This document shows positions 19,995-27,871 of a stretch of 64,000 nt of DNA, piece by piece. The notes under the pieces were generated by a model. It was not told the DNA's origin. It worked only from the letters and a program-made list of their open reading frames with translations, and ran no database searches. The stretch spans positions 434,001 to 498,000 of the forward strand of contig NZ_JACHBZ010000002.1 in NCBI RefSeq assembly GCF_014200575.1. Reading direction: 5' to 3'. This stretch comes from Mucilaginibacter saanensis (GTDB lineage: Bacteria > Bacteroidota > Bacteroidia > Sphingobacteriales > Sphingobacteriaceae). Position 1 is the stretch's first letter. The number at the start of each line of letters is the position of its first letter. Both the position numbers and the translations under genes were made by a program.

Positions 19995-21551
19995 ATGAAA
20001 GTGTTACCTGTGCTTGATTTTACCATTATAGGTATTTATCTGATAGGGATGGTACTGGTCGGCTTTTATTTTTCACGCAAAAATAAAAGTGCCGAGCAAT
20101 TCACCATGGCATCAGGTTTAATACCTGGCTGGGCCATTGGGCTTTCCATATATGCCACATTTTTAAGTAGTAACACGTTTTTAGGCGTTCCGGGTAAGGC
20201 TTACGGTGGCAACTGGAATGCTTTTGTTTTTAGCTTGTCAATGCCATTTGCAGCATGGGTAGCTGTAAAATATTTTGTACCATTTTATCGTAACACAGGA
20301 GAGGTATCGGCTTATACTCATTTTGAAAAACGCTTTGGCCCATGGGCGCGTACCTATGCGGTTATTTGTTTTTTACTTACCCAGTTTGCTCGCATGGGAT
20401 CGGTGTTTTTTGGCATAGCTTTAAGTCTGCAGGCACTTACCGGTGTTTCTATGAAAATGATTATGCTGATCATGGGCATATCTATCATTTTATATACGGT
20501 ATCAGGCGGTATAAAAGCCGTGATCTGGACAGAGGTGGTACAAGGTGTCATCAAAACCTCAGGTGCAGTGCTTATCATTTATTTGATTGTAACCAATATT
20601 CCCGGCGGTGTTGCCCGGATTATGGATATTGGAAAGGCTGATCATAAATTTAGTTTAGGCAGCTTGTCGCTCAATTTCACCGAACCCACATTTTGGGTGG
20701 TATTGTTTTACGGTTTCTTTATCAATCTCAACAACTTTGGGATGGATCAAAATTATATACAACGTTATCATGCTGCAAAATCAACAAAACAAGCAGCAAA
20801 GTCAGTATGGTTATGTGTATGCATCTATGTACCGGCATCATTTCTCTTTTTTTTGATAGGTACGTGTTTGTATGCCTATTATAGTCAGCATCCTGATCTT
20901 GTTCTGACCATCAAACAGCAGGCGGCTGTTGAGCGCCTACCTGTAGGCGCCACATCCAGGCAGATCAGCACTATGATGGCTAAGCTAACACCGGCTGATT
21001 ATGGAGATAAAATAATGCCCCATTTTATGGTAACTAAAATCCCGGCGGGATTAGTTGGCGTTATTGTGGCCGCTATATTATCTGCCGCTATGAGTACCAT
21101 AAGTTCGGGTATGAATGCTTCAGCCACAGTTTTTACAGTTGATATTTATAAAAGATACTTTAAACCACTGTTAAATGAAAAACAAACCCTCCGGTTATTA
21201 CACATCGGAACAGTGGTATTTGGCTTGGCAGGCATGGGAGCGGGGATAGCCATGATTGGTGTAAAAAGCATATTAGATTTATGGTGGCAGCTTTCGGGCA
21301 TATTTGCTGCAGGTATGCTGGGCTTGTTCTTGTTGGGTATCATTAGCAGGCAAACCCGCAATATTGAGGCAATGACGGCTACTTTAGTTGGATTGCTGGT
21401 CGTTTTATGGCTCACTTTTCCGGCAATTATCCCTGACGAATATGCATCGCTCCGCAGCACTTTAAATACCAATATGATTATTTTAGCCGGTACGCTTACT
21501 ATTTTTCTTACCGGTGTTATTTTAACAAAAACAAGGCAGTTAACAGTATAA
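19995..21551 (+). CDS. Sodium:solute symporter (SSS/SGLT family)
   Basis: An inner-membrane sodium-coupled transporter of 518 residues with about 13-14 hydrophobic segments spread over the whole length. The N-terminal region (FYFSRKNKSAEQFTMASG) and the following ATFLSSNTFLGVPGKAY segment are typical of SSS sugar, uronate and sialic acid transporters. A conserved serine-rich stretch (ILSAAMSTISSGMNASATVF) occurs near residue 365. The aldolase gene follows after 41 bp, so the pair probably handles uptake and first cleavage of the same acid or sugar. Released periplasmic monosaccharides from the PUL are the likely cargo. The exact substrate is not readable from the sequence. Confidence 0.9.
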   Translation: MKVLPVLDFTIIGIYLIGMVLVGFYFSRKNKSAEQFTMASGLIPGWAIGLSIYATFLSSNTFLGVPGKAYGGNWNAFVFSLSMPFAAWVAVKYFVPFYRNTGEVSAYTHFEKRFGPWARTYAVICFLLTQFARMGSVFFGIALSLQALTGVSMKMIMLIMGISIILYTVSGGIKAVIWTEVVQGVIKTSGAVLIIYLIVTNIPGGVARIMDIGKADHKFSLGSLSLNFTEPTFWVVLFYGFFINLNNFGMDQNYIQRYHAAKSTKQAAKSVWLCVCIYVPASFLFFLIGTCLYAYYSQHPDLVLTIKQQAAVERLPVGATSRQISTMMAKLTPADYGDKIMPHFMVTKIPAGLVGVIVAAILSAAMSTISSGMNASATVFTVDIYKRYFKPLLNEKQTLRLLHIGTVVFGLAGMGAGIAMIGVKSILDLWWQLSGIFAAGMLGLFLLGIISRQTRNIEAMTATLVGLLVVLWLTFPAIIPDEYASLRSTLNTNMIILAGTLTIFLTGVILTKTRQLTV

Positions 21552-21592
21552 TATCAATTAACTGATAAAATATTTATTACATAAACAGCATA

Positions 21593-22528
21593 ATGGAACA
21601 GGCAAAAAAAGGTTTTATACCCGTAATGTTAACCCCTTTTAAAAATAATGGCAATATTGATTACGATGCACTTACCCGGTTAACCGAACTGTATTTGCAA
21701 GCCGGCGCATCTGGTTTATTTGCCAACTGCCTCTCCAGCGAAATGTTTGAACTGGCTGATGAAGAACGTTTGCAGGTGATAAAGCATGTTATTAAAATAG
21801 TTAACGGATTGGTGCCCGTGGTAGCTACCGGTACCTTTGGCGGGCCGATTGTCAAACAAGCAGATTTTGTAAAAAAAGTACATGATACCGGTACCGCTGC
21901 CGTAATTGCTATCACGAGTTTATTAGCAGATGAGGATGAAGCCGACGAAGTGCTTAATGATCGCGTATTTGACCTGTTTGCTCAAACTCCGAATATCCCA
22001 CTGGGATTTTATGAATGCCCGGTTCCGTATAAAAGGTTATTATCTCCACAGCAATTACATAATTTTGTGGCAACGGGCAGGGTAATATATCATAAAGATA
22101 CCTGTCTTGATATAAAAAAGGTAAGACAAAAATTGGACGCTGGTAAAGCAAACCCTGCCTTTGGTTTATACGATGCTTACATGGCACACGCGGTAGACTC
22201 GTTAAAGGCCGGATCTGCAGGACTTTCCTGCATCCAGGGCAATTTTTTTCCGGAGCTTATTGTTTGGTTATGTGACAATTATGCTGATGAGGCATTGCAA
22301 CACGAGGTAGATATGGTTCAGGAGTTTTTGATTGATAATATGGATGTGATGCACAATGTTTACCCCGTGGTTGCCAAATATTATTTAACCAAAAGAGGGC
22401 TAAAAATATCAACTACAACCAGGCGCGATGTCGGCCACTTTTCTTCGTCGGTGCGTATCCAGATTGAAAATTTGTACTGCAACTATACGCACCTGCAAAA
22501 TGCCGTTGGAATAAAGAATTATTTATAA
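21593..22528 (+). CDS. DapA/NanA-family class I aldolase
   Basis: A cytoplasmic pyruvate-dependent aldolase or related lyase of 311 residues with the (beta/alpha)8 pattern of dihydrodipicolinate synthase and N-acetylneuraminate lyase. The Schiff-base lysine is Lys168 (VIYHKDTC) and the partner tyrosine Tyr140 (GFYECPVPY); their spacing of 28 equals that in NanA and DapA. The usual GTTGE/GSTGE carboxylate-binding loop is replaced by ANCLSSE, so a true DapA is unlikely. Genes for lysine biosynthesis are absent around it, whereas a symporter precedes it. A 2-keto-3-deoxy sugar acid from RG-II (Kdo or Dha) or a KDG-like acid would suit this fold. Its last six bases overlap the convergent AraC-type gene. 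Confidence 0.82.
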   Translation: MEQAKKGFIPVMLTPFKNNGNIDYDALTRLTELYLQAGASGLFANCLSSEMFELADEERLQVIKHVIKIVNGLVPVVATGTFGGPIVKQADFVKKVHDTGTAAVIAITSLLADEDEADEVLNDRVFDLFAQTPNIPLGFYECPVPYKRLLSPQQLHNFVATGRVIYHKDTCLDIKKVRQKLDAGKANPAFGLYDAYMAHAVDSLKAGSAGLSCIQGNFFPELIVWLCDNYADEALQHEVDMVQEFLIDNMDVMHNVYPVVAKYYLTKRGLKISTTTRRDVGHFSSSVRIQIENLYCNYTHLQNAVGIKNYL

Positions 22529-23413
22529 AACCTTAGCGGTTTGTCCGTTAAGGTACCTCCTTTTATATTCAAGAGGAGTCATTTTAGTCACCCTTTTAAA
22601 GTGGCGGTAAAAGTTTGAGATATTGTTGTACCCACATTCAAAACATAATACTTCGGTTGGTAATTTGTCCTCAATTAAAAAACGACAGGCATGGCTTATC
22701 CTGATCTCTGTTAGAAAATCAAAATAAGTTTTTTTAGTCATCAGCTTAAAATATCGGCAGAATGAGGTAACACTAAGATTTCCGATTGCGGCAATTTTCT
22801 CTAAACTGATCTCTGTTTTGTAGTTGGCCAGCGTATAGGTACAAACCTTATTTAATCGTATCGTGTCAGATTCGTTAGATTGGTGGAACTCATTAGGTGA
22901 TAGGGTAATGGGTTCAAAGTTTTCATTTTCGGCCAGTATTTTTAATATGGATAATAATACAATAATACGGTCAAGGTTAGTTGCATTTACGGCCTGCCGC
23001 ATTAATTTAGCTAATTGCACCTTTGCTGTACCGCCAATAACCATTCCCGTTTTTGCTTTTTCAAATAATTTAGGTAACAGGTAAGCCTCGGGTAAATTTA
23101 ACAGGTATTTGCCAAGGCAATCCGGTAAAAAATGAATAACGATCACTTCAACGTTTAAACCGGAGTCAGGCTGAAAATACTCATCCTTACAACGCCAGCA
23201 ATGGGGCAGAGCTTCTCCAAGCAAAGTTATTTCGCCTGGTGAAAAATTGCTGATATTATCTCCAATAAAACGCACACCTTCGCCCTTAATTACATAATGA
23301 AGTTCCAGCTCGGGATGATAATGCCAGATGCCTCTAAAGGTTGGTAAAATATCATGCCTGATACTAAAAGAGTTCTGCGGTTTTACAGCAACCTTAAGGA
23401 AATGGGGCTTCAT
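22523..23413 (-). CDS. AraC-family transcriptional regulator with N-terminal cupin domain
   Basis: A DNA-binding regulator of 296 residues. The N-terminal half is a cupin sensor (GIWHYHPELELHYVIKGEGVRFIGDN) and the C-terminal 100 residues hold two helix-turn-helix motifs (LEKIAAIGNLSVTSFCRYFK and CFECGYNNISNFYRHFKRVT), ending with the usual MTPLEYKRRY. It is the only recognisable regulator in the window; no hybrid two-component sensor or sigma/anti-sigma pair was found. It reads away from the main PUL operon, with 476 bp between its start and the first operon gene, so it may control both directions. The ligand could be a monosaccharide released from the substrate. The stop codon lies within the 3' end of the aldolase gene. 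Confidence 0.92.
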   Translation of the reverse strand: MKPHFLKVAVKPQNSFSIRHDILPTFRGIWHYHPELELHYVIKGEGVRFIGDNISNFSPGEITLLGEALPHCWRCKDEYFQPDSGLNVEVIVIHFLPDCLGKYLLNLPEAYLLPKLFEKAKTGMVIGGTAKVQLAKLMRQAVNATNLDRIIVLLSILKILAENENFEPITLSPNEFHQSNESDTIRLNKVCTYTLANYKTEISLEKIAAIGNLSVTSFCRYFKLMTKKTYFDFLTEIRISHACRFLIEDKLPTEVLCFECGYNNISNFYRHFKRVTKMTPLEYKRRYLNGQTAKVL

Positions 23414-23671
23414 TTTTAAAAAATCAATAAAGTGTTAATTAAATGAGCTGCATATATGCCGCTTATTAATTGGTTTATAATTTTTAAAATTATAAATTTT
23501 TAAGGAAACATGGTTTATCAAAAAGTAACATTCTTTTGACGTTACTGCAATATAAGCTAAAAATAGGGTTATGATAGGATCGTACAATAAATTGATAAAT
23601 ACAGGTAGAAATAGCAATGCCTAATATTTGATATTTGTTAAAGCAACCTGTTTTACAGGGGGCGGCTACCC

Positions 23672-23679
23672 CAAACATA
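23672..23679 (-). promoter_or_regulatory. Candidate -7 element for the AraC-type regulator
   Basis: Read on the minus strand the sequence is TATGTTTG, matching TAnnTTTG. It would give the regulator a leader of about 250 nt, which is long, and no clear -33 element accompanies it. It is a weak candidate. Confidence 0.22.
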
Positions 23680-23745
23680 TAAACCAATATAGTTAACGTA
23701 CATTTTGTTTTAAGTTAAGTATTGATAGGAAATAGGCATTGAATT

Positions 23746-23764
23746 AATTGTTGTATACACAATT
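23746..23764. promoter_or_regulatory. Imperfect palindrome, possible operator
   Basis: The core TGTATACA is a perfect 8-bp palindrome flanked by AATTG on the left and CAATT on the right, offset by one base. It lies about 125 bp before the first gene of the main operon and 330 bp from the regulator start. The symmetry suits a dimeric regulator, but AT-rich DNA produces such matches by chance. Confidence 0.25.
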
Positions 23765-23889
23765 AAATTATAGCAATAGATACAATACAAGATTGATTTA
23801 ATAAAGCACTGTTTTAATCATAATAATGAATTAGAACAGGATAAATATTTGTTTAAGAACAAGAGGAATTAATATAATAATTGATAATA

Positions 23890-24561
23890 ATGAGAAGATA
23901 TATAACAACGCTGCTATTCCTTTTTGGGGGAACCGTGATAGCGCTTGCGCAAACACCTGCATCAAAAATCGATGACAATAATTATACACAGGTAATTACA
24001 CTGCGATCAGCAAAAATTGTAAATGTATTAGGTATTACCGATTCTGTAAAGTTTAAAAATGTGCGTGATATTATAGTAAGTCAATACAGCAGCCTGAATG
24101 ATCTGTACAACACCCGCAACGCAAAGATTAAGGAAATAAAGGCACAAACCGCAGACGACAAAGCTGCCCCCAATACCAAAATTGCGGACGTTGATAGTAG
24201 CGTAAGCAAGCAACTGAAAGTTCAGCATGCGGTATATCTTGCAAAATTAAGTAAGGAACTAAACGCCGACCAGATAGATCAAGTTAAGGATGGAATGACC
24301 TACAGGATATATCCAATTACCTACGGAGCTTATCTTGATGAAATACCTAACCTGACGGAGCCGCAAAAAGTAAAGATCAAAGCCTGGTTGATAGAAGCCC
24401 GGGAAAATGCCATAGATGCAGAGTCGTCAGAGAAAAAGCATGCCTGGTTTGGCAAGTTTAAAGGGCGTATTAATAACTACCTGTCGGCACAGGGATATGA
24501 TATGAAAAAGGAAGGTGAAGATTGGCAGAAACGCATTAAAGAAAAGAATCAAAACCAATAA
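23890..24561 (+). CDS. DUF3826 family exported protein (first copy)
   Basis: A 223-residue protein of unknown function. A signal peptide (MRRYITTLLFLFGGTVIALA) precedes a largely helical, charged body. Features shared with the paralogue at 45832 include a ladder of leucines and acidic/basic residues, the segment IPNLTEPQKVKIKAWLIEAR, and a C-terminal FKGRINNYLSAQGYD. This layout is that of DUF3826, a family seen mainly in Bacteroidota pectin loci. ATG 23890 is preferred to an upstream TTG at 23881; an AGAGGA stretch lies about 20 bp upstream. It is the first gene of the main operon, 120 bp before susC. No catalytic motif is evident; a structural or binding role in the periplasm is a guess. 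Confidence 0.75.
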   Translation: MRRYITTLLFLFGGTVIALAQTPASKIDDNNYTQVITLRSAKIVNVLGITDSVKFKNVRDIIVSQYSSLNDLYNTRNAKIKEIKAQTADDKAAPNTKIADVDSSVSKQLKVQHAVYLAKLSKELNADQIDQVKDGMTYRIYPITYGAYLDEIPNLTEPQKVKIKAWLIEARENAIDAESSEKKHAWFGKFKGRINNYLSAQGYDMKKEGEDWQKRIKEKNQNQ

Positions 24562-24588
24562 ATAACAGCCATATAGTAAATGACAAGT

Positions 24589-24619
24589 GCATTAATTAAT
24601 AATTGAGAAGCATTAATTA
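24589..24619. repeat. Direct repeat GCATTAATTA, two copies 21 bp apart, upstream of susC
   Basis: Two identical 10-mers start at 24589 and 24610, exactly 21 bp apart, or two helical turns. AraC-type proteins often bind direct half-sites with this spacing. The pair is bracketed by AGTGC (24586-24590) and GCACT (24624-24628), which are inverted copies of each other. It sits about 65-95 bp before the susC start codon. AT-rich local sequence makes chance repetition possible. Confidence 0.4.
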
Positions 24620-24681
24620 TAACGCACTAAAAAATTATAACCAATTTATTAACCTAATTATGAAACCAAAATCCAGTTTTT

Positions 24682-27600
24682 ATGAGAAGAATTTTCCTCT
24701 TGTTTTCCGTACTGCTTTTACTAAGTAGTACACTAAAAGCACAAACCCGTACTATAACAGGAAGGGTGGTGAGCAGCGATAAAAATGAGGCGCTGATAGG
24801 GGTGGCCGTACAGGTAAAGGGGAGTACCACAGGTACCAGTACCGATACCAGCGGTCGCTTTTCAATTAAAGTTACCAATTTACAGAGCGTTGTAATTGGT
24901 GTAAAGTACATAGGCTATGCTTACCAGGAGAAAACCTTAAAAGTTGGTGAAATGAATGCCGACTTTAAATTGCTACCCAGCTCAAGCAACCTGGAAGAGG
25001 TTGTAGTAGTAGGCTACGGCACGCAAAAGAAAATACACCTTACCGGTGCTGTAGCTACCATCGACGTAAAAGCTATTGAGGATATCCCGACAGGTAATTT
25101 GTCAGTAGCGCTCAGAGGGCAAATTCCAGGCCTTAGCGAATCTGGCGGTACACAAAGACCCGGACAGCCAGCTACATTAACCATCAGAAATCCGTATTTC
25201 TTTTCTAAAGATGGTGGTACTACAGATCCCTTATATATCATTGATGATGTATTCCGTACCTCAGCAGATTTTAATTTGCTTGATGCAAGCGAGATAGAGA
25301 ACATTTCCATTTTAAAGGATGCCGCTGCAGCCATTTACGGTATTCAGGGTAATAACGGCGTTGTGATCGTAAAAACCAAACGTGGAAAAGCGGGAGCTCC
25401 TAAAGTAAATTTCAGCACATCTGTAGGTGCAGCCAGCGCTACGGAATTGCCTAAAATGATGAGCGGTTTACAATTAGGTACTTATTTAAATGATGCAGCC
25501 CAGGCAAAATACAACAATACTATTGACGAGAACGGTTACATTGGAGGTGTTGTTACCAATAAACTCGCCAGCTGGTATACGCCTGATGAGTTGAACTATT
25601 TTAGTCAGAACAACAATAACTATCTTAAACAGGCCTTTAAAACTGCGCTTGTTGAACGCGGCGCTTTAAATATCAGCGGTGGAAACGATAAGGTAACTTA
25701 TTTTGCCGGAACCAACTACACCAATCAAAATTCAAACTTTCAGGGTGTAAAATCAAATAAACTGGGTTTTAGAGCAAGTGTTGATGCCAAACTAACCAAG
25801 CGGTTAAAGGTAAGTTTATCTGTAAGTGATGAAATATCAAACAGCCGTAGTTACTGGTACAAGCTTAAAAGTACTACCGAAAGCTTAGATAATGACGTAT
25901 TGTCGTTGGCCTATGCTGCACCATGGACTAAGTTCTTTATAGATGGTAACCCAGTGTTGCAAAACTCCACTTTGTCAGGATCAGGAGCGGTAGATAATGT
26001 GAACTATTTTTTAACTTCTAAATCAAACAACTACACCGAGGGCGATAACTATATTTTAAATGCTTTGGCAAATATCAGTTACCAGGTTCCGGGTATTAAA
26101 GGATTAACGGCCAACGCCAGCTTTAACAAAAACAACAATAATGCTTTTAACAAGCAGTATGGTACAACCTTTAACTATGCATCTTATTCAGGGACTGGCG
26201 ATAATAACCATATTCCGGGTGGCACACTACAAAAATTCACTGCAATAACCAACGGCGACATTGTACGTTTAAATCCGGTGTTTGCTAACAGTTATCAGTT
26301 TAATGCATCGTTAAATTATAACAACAAATTTGGCAAGCATGAGCTTTCTGTACTGGCACTTTATGAGCAGGAAGAAAGACATTCAGAGGGGGTTGCAGGC
26401 GCAGTATCGGGCGTTATAGTAGGTGCAGAGGATAATCAAAACTTCACCAACGGAACGCAATCATCAACACAATCAAGCCAGATTAGCAATTACGGCAGGT
26501 TAGCCTACGCGGGCAGGGTAAATTACAGTTATGCCGACAAATACCTGGTTGAAGTGTTAATGCGTGCAGATGCTAATACACATTTTGCTCCGGGCCATCA
26601 ATGGGGATACTTTCCGTCAGGGTCCATTGGTTGGGTAGCGTCTGAAGAAGGCTTTATAAAAAATAACCTAAAGTTTATTGATATGCTAAAGTTCAGGGCT
26701 TCGGTAGGGCTTCTTGGAAGCGATAATACTAAGGCTTACCAATATCAGGCTAATTATCAGTTTGGCACAGGCTCTTCAGGAGGTGCGGTATTCGGTACCC
26801 CATCTGCCGAAAGAGGAAACGGTTTAGCTCAAAACAACGCCATTCCCAATCCTAACCTAACCTGGGATAGCAATTTAAAAACAAATTACGGGGTAGATAT
26901 GCAGTTCTTAAATAACCGCTTATCAGTTTCGGCAGATTATTTCTGGAATCACGGATATAATATGTTAAGTAACCTTACGTCATCAGTATCGGTACTAATT
27001 GGTGCAGTGCCATCGTCAGAGAATTTTGCCTCGATCAATACCTTCGGGTATGAAATTTCTGCTTCGTGGAAAGATAGGATCGGCAGTGATTTTAGCTACA
27101 GTTTCAGTCCTTATTTTTCATGGAGTGACAATAAGATACTTAAATATGATCTTTCCAATGGTTTGAAAGGTACTATTCAGGATTTAACTGGTAAGTCAAG
27201 CGATAATGGTGTACTGGGTTATAAATATGTAAGCTTTTTACGCACTCAGGCAGATGTTGACGCCTTTGTTGCCGCTAATCCTAACTATACCTTATTTGGT
27301 GCGGCCAACGTACCTAAACCTGGGATGATAGTTTTCAGAGATGTAGATGGCGACGGGAAAATGACCACTAATGACTTAACCTACCTTTCAAACAAAGCAA
27401 GTAACCATTATAATTTAGGTTTAAACTGGGGGGCGGCATATAAATCATTATCAATAAATGTGGTTATGGGCATGTCATTCGGCGGTACATCTGCTGTTGA
27501 AGGTGCTGCTACGAAAATGGCCACCGCAACTGAAAATCGACCGGAGTTTTGGTCTGATCACTGGACCCCTTCCAACACCAATGCAGCTTATCCAAATCCA

Positions 27601-27861
27601 TATTATAATTATGACTATGATCTTACTTCAGATTTTTGGTTCAAGAGTTCTTTAACTTTCAGGGTATCCAGCGTTAATTTGGGATATGCGTTTCCACAGC
27701 GGTTTGTAAACAGAATAGGCGTGGCAAGTTTAAGGGCTTATGTTGTGGCCACTAATCCTATCAATTTCATTAATCCATTTGATTACAGGGATAATGCTGT
27801 AGGCTATACAGCTTACCCAAATCTTAAAACGTTTTCTTTCGGTTTAAATGTTGGTTTCTAA
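24682..27861 (+). CDS. SusC/RagA-family TonB-dependent outer membrane transporter
   Basis: Imports oligosaccharides across the outer membrane, powered by TonB. The protein has 1059 residues. The signal peptide (FLLFSVLLLLSSTLKAQ) is followed by a carboxypeptidase-regulatory-like beta-sandwich (ITGRVVSSDKNEALIGVAVQ), the SusC-type junction LEEVVVVGYGTQKK near residue 104-117, a plug domain (DPLYIIDDVFR) and a long beta-barrel that ends in an aromatic residue (SFGLNVGF). No extra STN domain precedes it. ATG 24682 is chosen; a nearby ATG at 24660 is out of frame. With the SusD partner directly downstream, it forms the only transporter pair in the window, so it must serve all the following enzymes. 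Confidence 0.97.
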   Translation: MRRIFLLFSVLLLLSSTLKAQTRTITGRVVSSDKNEALIGVAVQVKGSTTGTSTDTSGRFSIKVTNLQSVVIGVKYIGYAYQEKTLKVGEMNADFKLLPSSSNLEEVVVVGYGTQKKIHLTGAVATIDVKAIEDIPTGNLSVALRGQIPGLSESGGTQRPGQPATLTIRNPYFFSKDGGTTDPLYIIDDVFRTSADFNLLDASEIENISILKDAAAAIYGIQGNNGVVIVKTKRGKAGAPKVNFSTSVGAASATELPKMMSGLQLGTYLNDAAQAKYNNTIDENGYIGGVVTNKLASWYTPDELNYFSQNNNNYLKQAFKTALVERGALNISGGNDKVTYFAGTNYTNQNSNFQGVKSNKLGFRASVDAKLTKRLKVSLSVSDEISNSRSYWYKLKSTTESLDNDVLSLAYAAPWTKFFIDGNPVLQNSTLSGSGAVDNVNYFLTSKSNNYTEGDNYILNALANISYQVPGIKGLTANASFNKNNNNAFNKQYGTTFNYASYSGTGDNNHIPGGTLQKFTAITNGDIVRLNPVFANSYQFNASLNYNNKFGKHELSVLALYEQEERHSEGVAGAVSGVIVGAEDNQNFTNGTQSSTQSSQISNYGRLAYAGRVNYSYADKYLVEVLMRADANTHFAPGHQWGYFPSGSIGWVASEEGFIKNNLKFIDMLKFRASVGLLGSDNTKAYQYQANYQFGTGSSGGAVFGTPSAERGNGLAQNNAIPNPNLTWDSNLKTNYGVDMQFLNNRLSVSADYFWNHGYNMLSNLTSSVSVLIGAVPSSENFASINTFGYEISASWKDRIGSDFSYSFSPYFSWSDNKILKYDLSNGLKGTIQDLTGKSSDNGVLGYKYVSFLRTQADVDAFVAANPNYTLFGAANVPKPGMIVFRDVDGDGKMTTNDLTYLSNKASNHYNLGLNWGAAYKSLSINVVMGMSFGGTSAVEGAATKMATATENRPEFWSDHWTPSNTNAAYPNPYYNYDYDLTSDFWFKSSLTFRVSSVNLGYAFPQRFVNRIGVASLRAYVVATNPINFINPFDYRDNAVGYTAYPNLKTFSFGLNVGF

Positions 27862-27871
27862 ATTTAAAAAA

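Larger units (their letters stand above)
23414..23889. other. 476-bp AT-rich intergenic control region
   Basis: This is the only gene-free stretch above 300 bp. It separates the divergently placed regulator from the 40-kb operon. I see no supported gene in it. It holds a CCTGT-TTT-ACAGG hairpin (23647-23659), a candidate minus-strand -7 element and a 19-nt imperfect palindrome listed separately. No exact plus-strand TAnnTTTG was found, although TAATATTTG and TACATTTTG are one base off in spacing. Confidence 0.6.

Noticed and set aside
21593..22528. Dihydrodipicolinate synthase for lysine biosynthesis
   Set aside because: The GTTGE motif is absent and the gene is next to a symporter in a sugar locus, so the family match does not imply the lysine pathway.
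27848..27871. Longer SusD start overlapping susC
   Set aside because: It needs a TTG start and adds charged residues before the lipoprotein signal; ATG 27872 gives a standard lipobox.
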